Shown here: one piece after another, positions 34,568-46,289 of the stretch | How the letters are laid out: each line of letters begins with the position of its first letter | Numbering within the stretch: position 1 is the first letter of the stretch | Assembly (NCBI GenBank): GCA_964017065.1 | Contig: OZ024790.1 | Coordinates: 4,732,458-4,796,457 of the forward strand | DNA length: 64,000 bases | DNA from: Haliclona indistincta | Taxonomy: Eukaryota > Porifera > Demospongiae > Haplosclerida > Chalinidae | Reading direction: 5' to 3' | Program-made: the position numbers and the translations under genes | Notes under the pieces: model-generated | Database searches by the model: none | Seen by the model: only the letters and a program-made list of their open reading frames with translations | Told to the model about the DNA's origin: nothing

Positions 34568-37563
34568 TCATAGATCAAATACTGTGTTTAATAGGACATG
34601 TGTTAGCTGGGTCAGATTCTTTATATCGTCTTCAAAATCTGGAGAAGAGAACATAATAATAAAATAATTATGAATGTGGGCATCTGACATTGGGAATTGT
34701 CTTCAAAGTACACCTAGGTAAAAATTCTAACACGTCGCCCATACTATCATTTGACGTGTATTCGTCGTCCTTCCAAATAATTTTTTTCCGAAAGATAATA
34801 GATGTGACGAACTGTTATTAGTGGAATGATTGTATGATTGAGGTCGTAATGTGTGGTGAGTGTATGCTTGTGATTGTACTATCAGTAAGTGATCACTAAG
34901 GATCACTAAGTTATGTAGGAACTAATCGTCCTCACCTGACTCAAACAGCTCGGACATGCAATCCTGCCATTTGTCCATGAGCTCACTCAAGAAGGCTTTC
35001 TTTTCCTGCTTGGGCAGAATGCTGCTGATAAAACAAAGAATCTCAACGTACCACCTAAACAAAGAAAGTAAATAACAATTGTTTAAAAGTTGAAATCAGA
35101 GGCAAGCATTTACGTAAACAAATTTTAATGCTTTGTAGGTACAGTGAAGACAGTGTTTGTACCTCAAATGTCGTGAGCCGTTTTCTTCTCTATCCTGTTT
35201 AGCACACACATTAGCAAGGCCGTGCACCCACCAGTTCAGCACTGACATCCTGAGCGCCCTGTTCCCCAATATAGCGTGAGTTACCTCACTCCCACTCCAC
35301 ATCAGCAGAGTAGCTACCTTCTCTAGATCCCAGTCATTAGGCATATCTACAATATAACAGAAATATTGAAATTAACATTAAAAATATTATACTCAATAAA
35401 CACACCACAAGAAACCAAAAAGTCACTATCTCCTTAAGTAAAAATTTCAAAACTGAACTGCTTGAGGCTTAGCTAATGAAATAAACCATGACTAATCTTA
35501 TCTTGTCAACGATTAATGACTACTTGGCACTTTACACTGGGTATTTCATTTGGTTACTTACCGAGAAGTTTATCAAAGATGGAAATGATGGTATCAGCGC
35601 TCCACTCTGCTGATCTGACTGTCAGCAGTACTCTCAGAGCCTTCCCTAGATCCTTGAGGTTAGAGCAGGAGTGAGAGCTTGATGTGTCACACATTAAGTG
35701 GGACCAGCATATGTACCCTGGAGGACGGGAGAGGGAGGAGAGAGGGATGGGACAGGCGGGGAGAGATAAAAGGGAGGGGAGAGAGAAGAAATTATTATGT
35801 ACGGGTAGCTGCCATTACTGCTATAGCTAATGGTTCAGACTAGTATACAGAAGAGCCTCGCTTCTTCGGACACAAGGGGACAGCAAAAAATTGAGCGTTG
35901 TCAAAGATTTTGGAAAAAACTCGCAGAGAATGCGTGCTGTGTAAAAGCAAACATCTTTTACACATGTAACATGGCGTATGAACTTTTTAAACTGTCCAGA
36001 TTGGTGAGAGTTTACTACACGTACGATACAGTTAGAATGTGTAGCAGTCCTATCGAATGCCCATTATATGCTTTTCAGCTACAATTAATACTCATGCATT
36101 GATCACTAAATAACACAATTCTCTCTCACACATCTCACTAACCAGCAGCATCTACTGGTCCAGTCAGTATATAGAGTAGTCTAGCTTGATGTGATATAGG
36201 ATAGGGCTTGAGGATCACAGTGAGCCAGAAAGCGTAGTCTGCGTCAGTGGTAGATGGCTGGAGGATGGACTGATGGACCTGCCGTAGGTTCTTCTCGTAA
36301 CATGGGAGAACATTGGGACTCAGTTTCAGCACACTCTCAACCTAAGGGTATAGTAAGAGATAGCTTAACAGTGTGTGGTCAGTTTTCTTATGGTACAGGT
36401 GTAACATGGGAACTAGCCAGTTGAAATGATTAGTGGGAACTAGCCAGCTGAAACGATTATTAGAACTGAGACAGTGAGACCAACGTGCAGCATTTCATAT
36501 GACAATGGTTTACAATGACCGACTAGACATGTTCTGTTCTCTTGTGCTGACAATGTTACAGTGGTTTTATTACTGCTCACAAGGGTAAAGAGTAGAGCAT
36601 AGACCTTTGACTTTGACCTTAAAGAACCAAGTATTTAGTAGTAACTCACTCTCTGGTCTAATTTGGCTACTTTTTTCACCATGCAGTAAGCTCTAGCCTT
36701 CTCCTGTTCACTCCACTGGGAAACGTATCCAATGAACAGCTGTCCAAAGCACTCATAGCATCGAGACATACCGGCAGTACGACAGAGAGCATCATGAGTA
36801 GACTCCAACTACAAGAATACAACACGAGACAATATTATCAGTCAGAATACAAAGGCACACAATAGCAGAATTCAGTACATGCGTTGTGTTGGTTAGTTAA
36901 TGCTTGTATGTGATCACCTTATTGAGAAAATATGATGCTGCCTCCAATCGATGATCAATTGAATGAGATAATGTGACACACTTGATGAGTTTAGCTGAAA
37001 AGAAGTCAAGAATAGTTGTAGCAACACGTTACATAATTATTGTGTTGCTTACCAACTCCTCTAAACTCCATTGGATCAATACTAGTTCTGTGCCCTGCTG
37101 AGACTATTGGCATCACATGTTTCAACCCTTTGGCACTTTGCAGGTAGGTCAGGGCAGCTGTACTCATGTTCCTTGAAGTCATGGAGATGAGACTGAGTGA
37201 CCGCAAATCGAGTAGTTGAAAAATGATGTACAACAACTCGTTAGGCATAATCTTAAACCAGCCCATGCTGTGGGTCTTACTCGTAGCTACGTCTGCGAGA
37301 GAAAATTGTGGCTGATTCCACACAGGAGAGCTTCTGTGCGGTTGTACAGACTCGAGGTTACTAAGGGTTTGCTTGTCAATGACGACACGTGCTGTTAGTA
37401 TTCTGGACGGGTCACAGCACTGGCATTTGGCGGGACAGTGGACGCAGTCATGGTGGTCGTTCTTGGTGTCGCACGGTGGTTGGTTCTCCATTTCTAGCTC
37501 GTCGGGTGCGGAGGTCGTTCTCTTGCAGCGCAGCAGTGGCACATGACGATGGGTGGAGTTCAT
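34568..37563 (-). CDS. FBXO47: F-box only protein 47 orthologue, complete eight-exon gene
   Basis: Exons 37563-37053, 36994-36918, 36808-36650, 36341-36143, 35717-35562, 35346-35163, 35054-34936, 34638-34568. All junctions are GT-AG and in phase; total 1,476 bp, 491 residues plus TGA (human FBXO47 about 450). F-box proteins recruit substrates to SCF ubiquitin ligases; FBXO47 is known for a role in meiotic chromosome axis/telomere stability. The F-box is at about residues 105-145 ('MPNELLYIIFQLLDLRSLSL'). The diagnostic block 'AFWLTVILKPYPISHQARLL' followed by 'YILTGPV' closely matches vertebrate FBXO47, as do 'EWSADTIISIFDKLL' and 'PNDWDLEKVATLLMWSG'. The N-terminal 100 residues are Cys/His/Pro-rich and unconserved. 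Introns are 60-340 bp. Confidence 0.92.
35720..35790. repeat. Purine-rich tract in FBXO47 intron 4
   Basis: Almost uninterrupted G/A run on the plus strand (for example 'gggagagggaggagagaggg'), beginning at the acceptor side of exon 5. On the transcribed strand this is a long polypyrimidine tract preceding the splice acceptor. Confidence 0.8.
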
Positions 37564-37614
37564 GTCTCACATGCAGTACACCGAGGGGTCCGTCGCTCGT
37601 GAAATCTCGTACAT

Positions 37615-37745
37615 ACACAGTTGAAATCACTAAATGAAATCGAAAATCTTAGTTGAAATCAGAAATCACAGTTAGAAATCAGAAATCACGGTTGAAATCT
37701 TGAGAAATCAGAAATCACGGTTGAAATCTGAATCACGGTTGAAAT
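37615..37745. repeat. Degenerate tandem repeat upstream of FBXO47
   Basis: Repeats of 'cagaaatcacggttgaaatc' and shortened forms, four to six units, starting about 55 bp upstream of the FBXO47 start codon. It occupies the expected promoter/5' UTR; any regulatory role is unknown. Confidence 0.75.
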
Positions 37746-38548
37746 AATATCCGCTTCGTGCTGAAGATTATGTCTCTCTGCAAGCTGATCTAGACACAAT
37801 TGATGAGTGGTCTTCCAGTAATTATCTTCAGTTTAATCTTTCTACGTAAGTGCAAATATAATTATGATCATGCATTCATAAAAAAATGTTTCTTCTCCTC
37901 CAACCTCCTTCACGTTGAGTGGTCATCTTTTTGATAGAGTGTATTCTTGCAAATACCATGGGAGTGCTTATCACTTGTGATCTAACCTGGAGTAGTCATA
38001 CTAAAATGGTTTGTGACAAAGCTAGAAAATTACTTGGTTTACTGTACAGAAAGTTTTATGATGCATCAGCTGATACTCTGTGTCATTTATTTTGTCAATG
38101 GTACGTCCTCATCTTGAGTATGCCTCTCCTGTGTGGTCACCACATTTGGCCAAGGATAAGGAATTGATTGAGAGTGTTCAAAAATTTGCGTTAAGGATTG
38201 CAAGCAAAAGCTGGTCAATGCCTTATCATGACCTACTGATTCAATTTAACGTTTCTAGTCTTGAATCACGCAGATGTGTGGCTAGACTTACTATTCTGTA
38301 TAAAATAACTCATAACCTTTCAGTGTTTTTTCCTGTTCATGTATTTAATTAATTTTGTCTTCTTCTCGTCACCATAGCCTACATAACTTAACTCTTTCTT
38401 CTCCCTTTACTAGAACTAACTCTTTCACTTATTCTTTTGTACCATTTACTATTAATTATTTATGGAATAAACTAGATAGTGTTACTGTTAATTCTCCTTC
38501 TGTTAAATCTTTTAAATATTTAGTACAAAGACATTACACCTTGCATTA
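37742..38548 (+). pseudogene. LINE reverse-transcriptase C-terminal fragment
   Basis: Plus-strand frames read 'LQADLDTIDEWSSSNYLQFN', then 'MGVLITCDLTWSSHTKMV' and 'KARKLLGLLYRKFY', then after a frameshift near 38,090 'VRPHLEYASPVWSPHLAKD', 'SVQKFALRIASKSW' and finally 'FVPFTINYLWNKLDSVTV'. This order is the thumb and C-terminal region of Jockey/CR1-type LINE proteins. The reverse-transcriptase fingers and palm and the endonuclease are missing. A stop and at least two frameshifts make it inactive. It lies upstream of FBXO47 in opposite orientation. Confidence 0.9.
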
Positions 38549-38973
38549 GCATTTTGCTATTTTGTGTAGTGTCTATAATTATTATAAAAAATAAAAACGA
38601 AACTAGTGACATTTTGTTCGATTTTACTGACACACTGTGTCTACGCGCAACTATATCATGGTAGCAAACAATATTGGATAGCGACCTAGATTGAACAGTC
38701 CAATCGATAATAGCTTGGCTGATACAGAACAGCAGCAAAACTGGACCGGTTTCTAGCAGTCAACTGCTTGTTAACTTCGCTTTCTTGACCGAGATTGTGG
38801 CAGTAATGTTCGTTTGTAAACTCTTAAGCTTGCAATGTAATATTCTATCGCTTGCAAGTGGAAAGTATCCTGCCAAGCGCGCAAAGAAACGAATATCTTT
38901 TGTTTTACCAGCAGCACAATACCGTCAATATGGCGGTCCAAAGATTCGCGCCTATTAGCGCCTAAAATGGTCT

Positions 38974-39612
38974 ATAAGACTACTCTTGCTTGGAGCTAGC
39001 TATGAAGAAACCACACTCAATCTTTTGAAGGATTATCCTTGTTACGAGGCTGTGTTTGTCAAAGAACTAGCAAAACATGTAGAAGGCAAGTTAGATGGCG
39101 TCATGCAAGGTGGACTATCAACTTACACTCACACATTTCTAATAAGAAGACCTGATAAAGCAATCTATCCTTGGTTCAAGAGTGGAATGGAAATACCAGA
39201 CTGTTCCTTCAACTCAGTTGATGCTGGGTTCCAAAGTCTGTATAAGCTTTTCGTCTATGTTCATCAGACAAAGCATGTGGTAGTGATTGATGCTGATGAT
39301 CTACTAAATGCTCCTGACAGAATGATGAAGGCATACTGCAATGCTGTGGGTATTAGATACAATCCTGGTATGACCTCTTGGGAGCCCGGGATGATACATG
39401 ATTGGTCAGTAGCTTCAGAAAGTTACAGTGATCTGTTGTATTGATCAGTTGCGGCGTCAAGTGGATTCACCCGCCGTGTTGACACTGGTGAACCGGTAAC
39501 TTGACCATTGATCCCCAGTGATGCTCCTGTAGAGGTGTCAGCTTGTATTAGAGAGAGCTGGCCTCTGTATCAAGAAATGTATTCTGAAAGACTTGTGGTA
39601 CAGACAAATTAA
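38974..39612 (+). pseudogene. Sulfotransferase-like gene fragment, two in-frame TGA
   Basis: A plus-strand frame reads 'YEAVFVKELAKHVEGKLDG', 'LSTYTHTFLIRRPDKAI', 'HVVVIDADDLLNAPDRMM' and 'YNPGMTSWEPGM'. This is the pattern of P-loop sulfotransferase-family proteins (TFLIRxPxKA, VIDADDLL, WEPG). After TGA at 39,442 the same frame continues 'SVAASSGFTRRVD', a second TGA, then 'VSACIRESWPLYQEMYSERL' and a TAA at about 39,612. Both of these pieces match the family's C-terminal end. The N-terminal P-loop segment is missing and no ATG fits; the frame opens without a start. It is most likely a 5'-truncated pseudogene. Confidence 0.7.
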
Positions 39613-39719
39613 ATTTAGACACCACGTGAATAATAATTATTTTGACATTTGAATTTGGCGCCAAAATAGAACATGGCGCCAAATGTTCTATTTTGGCGGT
39701 CGAGGTGGACTCGACCGCC

Positions 39720-40437
39720 ATGTCCATCGTCCCCGAAGAACTATTGCTCGACCCGGCTGGCCGGGTGCGCATGTTGAGCAATGCGGGGAGCTCTGTGGTG
39801 GTCGACGCAAAGATACCCGCTCTTCGTTATTACAGAAGTGGTCCTCAAATGGAGAAAATGGTCAGTTCGTGTACTCTTACAAGTTTTTCTTTCTTGTACC
39901 CATGTTTAACCGCCTTTCTTTCTCTCTCTCTACTGCAGGCTAGAACGTATTATGCTGAGGGGCAGTGGGAACAAGCCTTCGTTTTGTACAACAAGTTTGC
40001 CACGTGAGTCTCATCTTGTTTCTTCAATCTTCTTTGTGTCCACCGCGTCCGCGTTTTACTTATACGTTCATTACTTTGTGCCTGCCCACCTGTTAACGTT
40101 TTGTGATTTTTATTTTTATGACCTGCTAGTGTCAAGTGCTTGGTGTCTTGAATATGCTTTATCAGTAAATCTGAGGTTGTTCTAGATGTGACAGAGTAGC
40201 CAATGATTGACTAGTTATTTACTCTCCGCCTCATTGGTTCTCTCTCTCTCTACTCTCAGTTTATTTGTGGACAAACTGCCAAAGCATCCTGGCTATTCCA
40301 AGGTCACTCCTGCCGACAAGACTAGAGTGAACAAGCTACTTAATCCTGCATTCGAGCGAGCTCTGGAACTAAAGAAGAAGCTGAAAGAAAAATTCGAACA
40401 AGGAAGGGATGAACATGTGACAAAGATGGAAACAGAA
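39720..40437 (+). CDS. STAMBP: AMSH/STAMBP-like deubiquitinase, N-terminal three exons
   Basis: Exons 39720-39860, 39939-40003 and 40260-40437 join in phase. They encode 'GRVRMLSNAGSSVVVDAKIP' and 'RYYRSGPQMEKM', then 'EGQWEQAFVLYNKFATLFVD' and 'KLPKHPGYSKV', then a basic helix. This is the USP8/AMSH N-terminal dimerisation (MIT-like) domain; human AMSH has RVRALSQLGSAVEV...[21 protein letters not shown]. AMSH trims K63-linked ubiquitin on endosomes and binds ESCRT-III. The start is the ATG at 39,720, matching the human start; an in-frame ATG 78 bp upstream is also possible. Exon 3 ends at a donor, so the JAMM protease exons must lie further on. I could not find them before the window ends. 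Confidence 0.88.
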
Positions 40438-40618
40438 GTGAGACAACATGGCTGCTTGTACATGTATGGTATTGTCATGTGTCTAATGATTGTGTGTACA
40501 TAGACTTATTGTGTTGGGCTAACAGCTTGGTTCTTCCCATGCATTTGACCACTAATGGATGGTCTTGCTCCATCACCTTCTCACAGTCAGTGCTCCTGTT
40601 CTGAGGAGAACTGGTCAG

Positions 40619-41075
40619 CAGTTGGTGATACCAGTCAGTACACAGCGGTTGATACCAGTCAGTATACAGTGGTTGATACCAGTCAGTATACAGTGGTTGA
40701 TACCAGTCAGTATACAGTGGTTGATACCAGTCAGTATACAGCGGTTGATACCAGTCAGTATACAGCGGTTGATACCAGTCAGTATACAGCGGTTGATACC
40801 AGTCAGTATACAGTGGTTGATACTAGTCAGTATACAGTGGTTGATACCAGTCAGTATACAGTGGTTGATACCAGTCAGTATACAGTGGTTGATACCAGTC
40901 AGTATACAGTGGTTGATACCAGTCAGTATACAGTGGTTGATACCAGTCAGTATACAGTGGTTGATACCAGTCAGTATACAGTGGTTGATACCAGTCAGTA
41001 TATAGTGGTTGATACCAGTCAGTATATAGTGGTTGATACCAGTCAGTATACAGTGGCTGATACCAGTCAGTTTTA
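40619..41075. repeat. 24-bp minisatellite, about 19 copies
   Basis: Unit 'gttgataccagtcagtatac' plus 'agtg', with C/T variants grouped along the array. As 24 is a multiple of three and the unit has no stop in several frames, it stays open on both strands; these frames are artefacts. It lies just after AMSH exon 3. Confidence 0.95.
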
Positions 41076-41639
41076 TTACACCTTGCAACAGCCAAAAAAG
41101 CTTGAAGCATGATCCGTGCCTTAGGTTTATTACATTGCGTGATTCAGCTTCAATGCGGTTTACGCTCTACGGTTGACGCTTTTAGATTGCAAGAAGTAGT
41201 GAAACCGCTGTACTGGGAACACTGGTTCTGCATCAATGGTTCACCATTGCCTGCAGTGTAGGACCACAAGGTCCTTGTGAGACTGCCTGTACCTGCACAG
41301 TACAGTAGTACCTGTGGTCACTCCTGGTGTCTAGACTTGGTCCAGATTCCGGGAACTGGGGCTTGTACCAAGATCTGGCTGGGTGGACAGGTGTGTTGGC
41401 TTTGACAAGCACACATGGTGGTCAGTGGGCAGACAGATATTGTGTGTGTGAGTGAGTAGGCAGTATACGACAAAAGTAACTTGAACGGAACTAATTTTTA
41501 AAAATTATATGCGCGCATGATGTCTAAAAAGAATGTACAATATTGAATCAAATCGTGAACATGAACAGTTGAACGATAAAGCTTTGTAGATTTTGCTATC
41601 AATAAAAATGTGTTATATAGTATCTCAACATATTGCTAT

Positions 41640-42390
41640 GAATCTTCTCTGAGCATGTAACATAGCATACTATTTCTCTGCCTAGCCTGAGCTTGTAACA
41701 TAGCATACTATTTCTCTGCCTAGCCTGAGCATGTAACATAGCATACTATTTCTCTGCCTAGCCTGAGCATGTAACATAGCATACTATTTCTCTACCTAGC
41801 CTGAGCTTGTAACATAGCATACTATTTCTCTACCTAGCCTGAGCATGTAACATAGCATACTATTTCTCTACCTAGCCTGAGCATGTAACATAGCATACTA
41901 TTTCTCTGCCTATATATAGCCTGAGCATGTAACATAGCATACTATTTCTCTACCTAGCCTGAGCATGTAACATAGCATACTATTTCTCTGCCTAGCCTGA
42001 GCATGTAACATAGCATACTATTTCTCTACCTAGCCTGAGCATGTAACATAGCATACTATTTCTCTACCTAGCCTGAGCATGTAACATAGCATACTATTTC
42101 TCTACCTAGCCTGAGCATGTATCATAGCATACTATTTCTCTGCCTAGCCTGAGCATGTAACATAGCATACTATTTCTCTGCCTAGCCTGAGCATGTAACA
42201 TAGCATACTATTTCTCTACCTAGCCTGAGCATGTAACATAGCATACTATTTCTCTACCTAGCCTGAGCATGTAACATAGCATGCTATTTCTCTACCTAGC
42301 CTGAGCATGTAACATAGCATACTATTTCTCTACCTAGCCTGAGCATGTATCATAGCATGCTATTTCTCTGCCTATAGCCTTAGCATGTAT
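41640..42390. repeat. 38-bp minisatellite, about 19 copies
   Basis: Unit 'gagcatgtaacatagcatac' plus 'tatttctctacctagcct'. Variants alternate between 'ctctacc' and 'ctctgcc'; one unit near 41,910 has a short TATA insertion and two have 'tgtatcatagc'. Consistent head-to-tail orientation. Confidence 0.95.
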
Positions 42391-42616
42391 TACAAGTTTC
42401 TCTAACTTGTGTTTGTAACTTGCATGATTGCTAGCCAGTTTACTTGTTTAACGCTTTCCAATAAAATTGCGCACATACGTACGATTAGAAGCCAATTTAT
42501 GAGTACAGCGCTTTCAAATAAATTGTGATGTGCTCACTCACTGAGTGTTGTTGCGGCTAGTGTCTAGTTACTTTTGTCACATACTGTGTATTTATTTGTC
42601 AGTGTACAATATAAAC

Positions 42617-42692
42617 TGTGTGTATGTATGTATGTATGTATGTATGTATGTATGTATGTATGTATGTATGTATGTATGTATGTGTGTGTGTA
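42617..42692. repeat. TATG microsatellite
   Basis: About 16 uninterrupted repeats of 'tatg' followed by a short TG run. Third tandem array within 2.1 kb. Confidence 0.95.
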
Positions 42693-42751
42693 TGTTGTTT
42701 TGTTCAAATAATGTTGTGTTCAGGTAAGTCACAGTAGTAAGTACATCTTGT

Positions 42752-43456
42752 AATGAAGCACCAAAGGTGCAGATGCCTTGGTGGAATAACCATTTCACAT
42801 ACACAGCAACAAACTGCAGCTGTTATACCTTTCTGTACAGCAATCACAATGCAGTACATTAGTTATGCAATCAGAAGCCAATCAGTGCTGACCACTAATT
42901 CAACTGGGCGTGTCTATAAAGTTCAATTCGAGTGCAGAGCACGGCACAGCACATACACGAGCGAGATAGCGTCCATAGCTTGCTTACACAGTTATCCTGT
43001 GACTTATCAGCTTCTAGGCAGTCAACTGTGGATAGTTTTGTCTACGGAGAACTCTAGACCATCAGCAACTACTGTTGCTCAAGCCGGCGAGCTCAAGCTC
43101 GAGCTGTAGGCCTTCGAGAGAATTTCGCTGGACCTACCAAGCTGTTTTGTAGTACAAACGAACTCACTAGCTGTAAGGCAGTCAGCTGTAAACTGTTTTG
43201 TCTTTAGATGAGTCCAGATAGCCGGGAACAGCCATCGAGGTAAGCATCTCATGCCATAACTCACGAACGGAGCTTTAGAACCAACAATTTATCAATACAG
43301 TTCCGAGCAAATAGCGATTTCTACCTGTATTGCTGATATCAGCGCTTAGTTTTTAGCGTGCGATGCGCTATGCCGGCAACGGACAGATACACACACACAC
43401 ACACACACACAACACGACTACTGTATGCCTCGAGGCTCCGCCCACCGAGGCATAAT
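42752..43456 (+). repeat. Hairpin-ended repeat family E, most complete copy
   Basis: From 'gcaccaaaggtgcagatgcc' to 'cgaggctccgcccaccgagg' 'cataa', about 700 bp. The inner landmarks 'gcttctaggcagtcaactgt', 'tctacggagaactctag' and a second diverged copy of the same block ('taaggcagtcagctgtaaac') are present, as is a CA run before the 3' hairpin. The 5' inner end and the reverse complement of the 3' end share 'atgcc' and 'ggtgg'. Confidence 0.8.
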
Positions 43457-43569
43457 AATCTGATGATTACTACATGTATGTGTTAGTGTTGTTACAATGT
43501 TATGTATGGTTTGCTCAATGACAAATCGAAACGAAACTAAAATAAAAGAAAATGGATATTCTAGTCGGC

Positions 43570-44368
43570 TTAACATCAAAGTTGTCGCTAGTGCTCCATA
43601 TACTGCAGTGTCAATATGCCAAAAAGATAACTGTACTATGTAAACAACTTGAAAGAACAATTTTGAACTTTCATACTACATTTGGATCTTCATGCTGTGA
43701 ATAGAGCTCGTGTGTTTTTATAGTTATAGGAAGCTTGTGATTTGTCAATAGAGTAGACAAGTAGTAAAATATTTCACAACAGGGGGTCATTGTTAGCCTA
43801 AGATTTGTCAATAAAGTGAAGAAGTGGTGAATCATGTGTTTTAAATAATGGCGTATGTAATCTGATTTATTTAGCATAGTGGAGCTGTTGTTGTAGCATA
43901 ATATTGGTACTGTTCTTTGAATAGAATGATGGTCTGGCACTCACCATCAGTTGTCATCCAGTTCAAACAGTTCACTTTCCCATCTTTTCAACAAAATGAC
44001 TAACTAGTACAATGATAGAGACATACAGGCTGTTCATGACACAGCAACGTTTGTCATACATTGTTCACACAACGAATTTGTGTTGCAGATTGAGGATTTG
44101 AGGATTTTGTTTTAACCAAGTGAAGTGTAAATCCTTGTGTTGTATTGTAACTATTATTACTTTTTTACATTGTCTATGCACTAGTATCTATTCAAAAATA
44201 CTATAAAATACTATAAAATGGAACATGAAAAATCACTTCAGTTTCCCTATAACATCCAAGTTGTCACTAGTGCTCCATATACTTCAAACAGTGTCAATAT
44301 GCTTTGAACTCAAAAGGAAAGTTGCACTGTCGTATGTAAACAACTTGAAAGAACAATTTTCAACTTAA
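43570..44368. repeat. Local direct duplication (two 110-bp copies)
   Basis: 43,570-43,675 and 44,258-44,368 share 'tagtgctccatatact', 'agtgtcaatatgc' and 'tatgtaaacaacttgaaaga'. The intervening 580 bp and the flanks to about 45,070 show no gene. Confidence 0.75.
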
Positions 44369-45074
44369 ACAAATCCTTATCAACGTCACATTATGCTAAG
44401 TAGCATGTTGCTGTGATCACCATACACACTGTGCTCTGTGGATAGTAGTTATCTTTATCTCTTTATAATAAGTTTTCGTTGTCTTTACATTGTGCAAGTA
44501 ATCAGTTTTGAACCAAACAGCTAGTATTATCAGAAAGAATCATCAGTAGCATTTACCGTACAGGATGTGGGATTGAATATTTATGAAAACAGTTGACAAA
44601 AGAGCTTACTAAAACCTAGTTTAGTGCGCTTCCATAAATGAAATCTGATAATACCAGATCACAAGCAGTTACCATCAATAGAACGAGGCTGTCAACAGTA
44701 CTTTGGACTCGTCACAACTAAGCATGCTCCATACCTTGCTATACATGATCTGTTATATCTCATTCGGAATGTTCTCTTTCACTGTGTCTATTTTCACCAT
44801 TATATTCGTGACAGTTGTGTAACCTAGTATGCATCTGTACTATGGACAGATTTGTATTTGGAGTACAGGCCCATGGCATAATCTAGTTTAGTTATTGTTT
44901 GCCTCGTGTAACTCTACTGTACGTCATGCTCACATTTTGTATCTGGTTTATAAGTCAATTTTTGATGGTTATACTGGTAATTTGTAGTCGATTATTTAAA
45001 AATGTTTTTGTGTGAACCGGACAGTAACAAGTTAGAGGCATAGGTGATAAATGTGTGGTATGCACCTCTTATTA

Positions 45075-45260
45075 TTATGCCTTGGTGGGTGGAGCCACAA
45101 GGCATACAATAATGTGTGTCTGAACTTGATGGTCTTAGATTTTTTTAATTAAAGCTTTGTTCGTGAGTTATGGCGTGATTTGCTTACAATGTTTATCGTT
45201 GCTGGCGATCTGGACTTCTCTAAAGTCGAATGTGTCCATGGTTAAATGGCTAGCAGATTG
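45075..45260 (-). repeat. Hairpin-ended repeat family E, reversed fragment
   Basis: 'tatgccttggtgggtggagc' and 'cacaaggcataca' are the reverse complement of the 3' hairpin end. The adjoining 'gagttatggcgtgatttgct' and 'ctggcgatctggacttctc' match the inner block in reverse. Confidence 0.75.
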
Positions 45261-45683
45261 TAGGTTTGATCTGGACTACAGGATAGTGTGGAGGGTTGGA
45301 CAAAATACAGCAAAACCCAAAAATCTGCTACAAGCATGGCTAACTATAAAACTATACTGCATCATAATGACAGAGTGATACAATAATTATCACTGGACAG
45401 ATTTGAACAAGTTACGTTTTAGTTTGTGACTATGCATGTTAGCTGAAGGTATGCTGTCATTCATAGCTCAGAGTGCTCACTGGATACTGCATAGCTACTT
45501 ACCTGAACCAGGAATGAGGTGTTGATGAAGACTATAAGACATAGATTGGTATGTATAATACAGCGGCAATGAGCTGTGAGCAGCATTAGACACTGGTCGC
45601 AGACACGCCCACACTACAGCGCTACTGATCTGAAGAGAATAGTGCTAACGTCACAATTACTGTACAGTTGACCATCTCTGTTA

Positions 45684-46271
45684 GGCCTCGGTCACACTAC
45701 GATAGCGATGACGGCAAATCACTGCGATCACGGTCATGACAGCAAATGCACGCGGTCACACTACCCGACACTACCAAAGATAGTGTCGGTTAGTCGGGTA
45801 GTGTGGGTACCAAAGATAGTGTCGCCTTGCTGTTGTAACGTCTTGGCTGACTACCGCTTTGCTACTCGCCTTTGCCAACTAACAAGGGTTTCGAGAGTGT
45901 ACAGTTCACTGTATTTTATGGCATGAGTCCTTTTTCGAAGCCAGCAAGCTGATCGTCGGCCCTTCTTGACACGGACCATGACGCTCCCGCCGGTTTTCCT
46001 CACGATCACCAGTTTGTCAGTCTCTCAGTAGAGCTGTTAGATCATCTTTGTTTGATATTTGGTTAGCTTGGGATTCTAGCATGCACATTTGGCTCGATAC
46101 TAGCTTTGTCGCAGTCATAACAGCTGTCGCAGTCGTAATCTTGGGCTCCAATGGAGCGACAACGTCTTCTGTATACGACTATGGCACGACAACGAATATA
46201 ACGGACATACCTGGAGAAATCGACGTCGATCTTGTCGTTGTCGCCAATTTTATCGTAGTGTGACCGAGGCC
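45684..46271. mobile_element. Harbinger-like non-autonomous element
   Basis: Terminal inverted repeats 'ggcctcggtcacactacgat' and, from the right end as reverse complement, 'ggcctcggtcacactacgat', flanked on both sides by TTA. The paralogous segment near 54,180 lacks the insert and reads 'ctctgctaatgatag'. TIRs starting GG with a 3-bp TWA-type duplication fit the PIF/Harbinger group. 588 bp, no transposase. A subterminal hairpin pair 'gatagtgtcggttagtcggg' lies near the left end. Confidence 0.88.
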
Positions 46272-46289
46272 TTACTGATAGTAAACAAT

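Noticed and set aside
40555..41112. Long open frames across the 24-bp minisatellite on both strands
   Set aside because: They exist only because the unit length is divisible by three and lacks stops; no splice or domain support.
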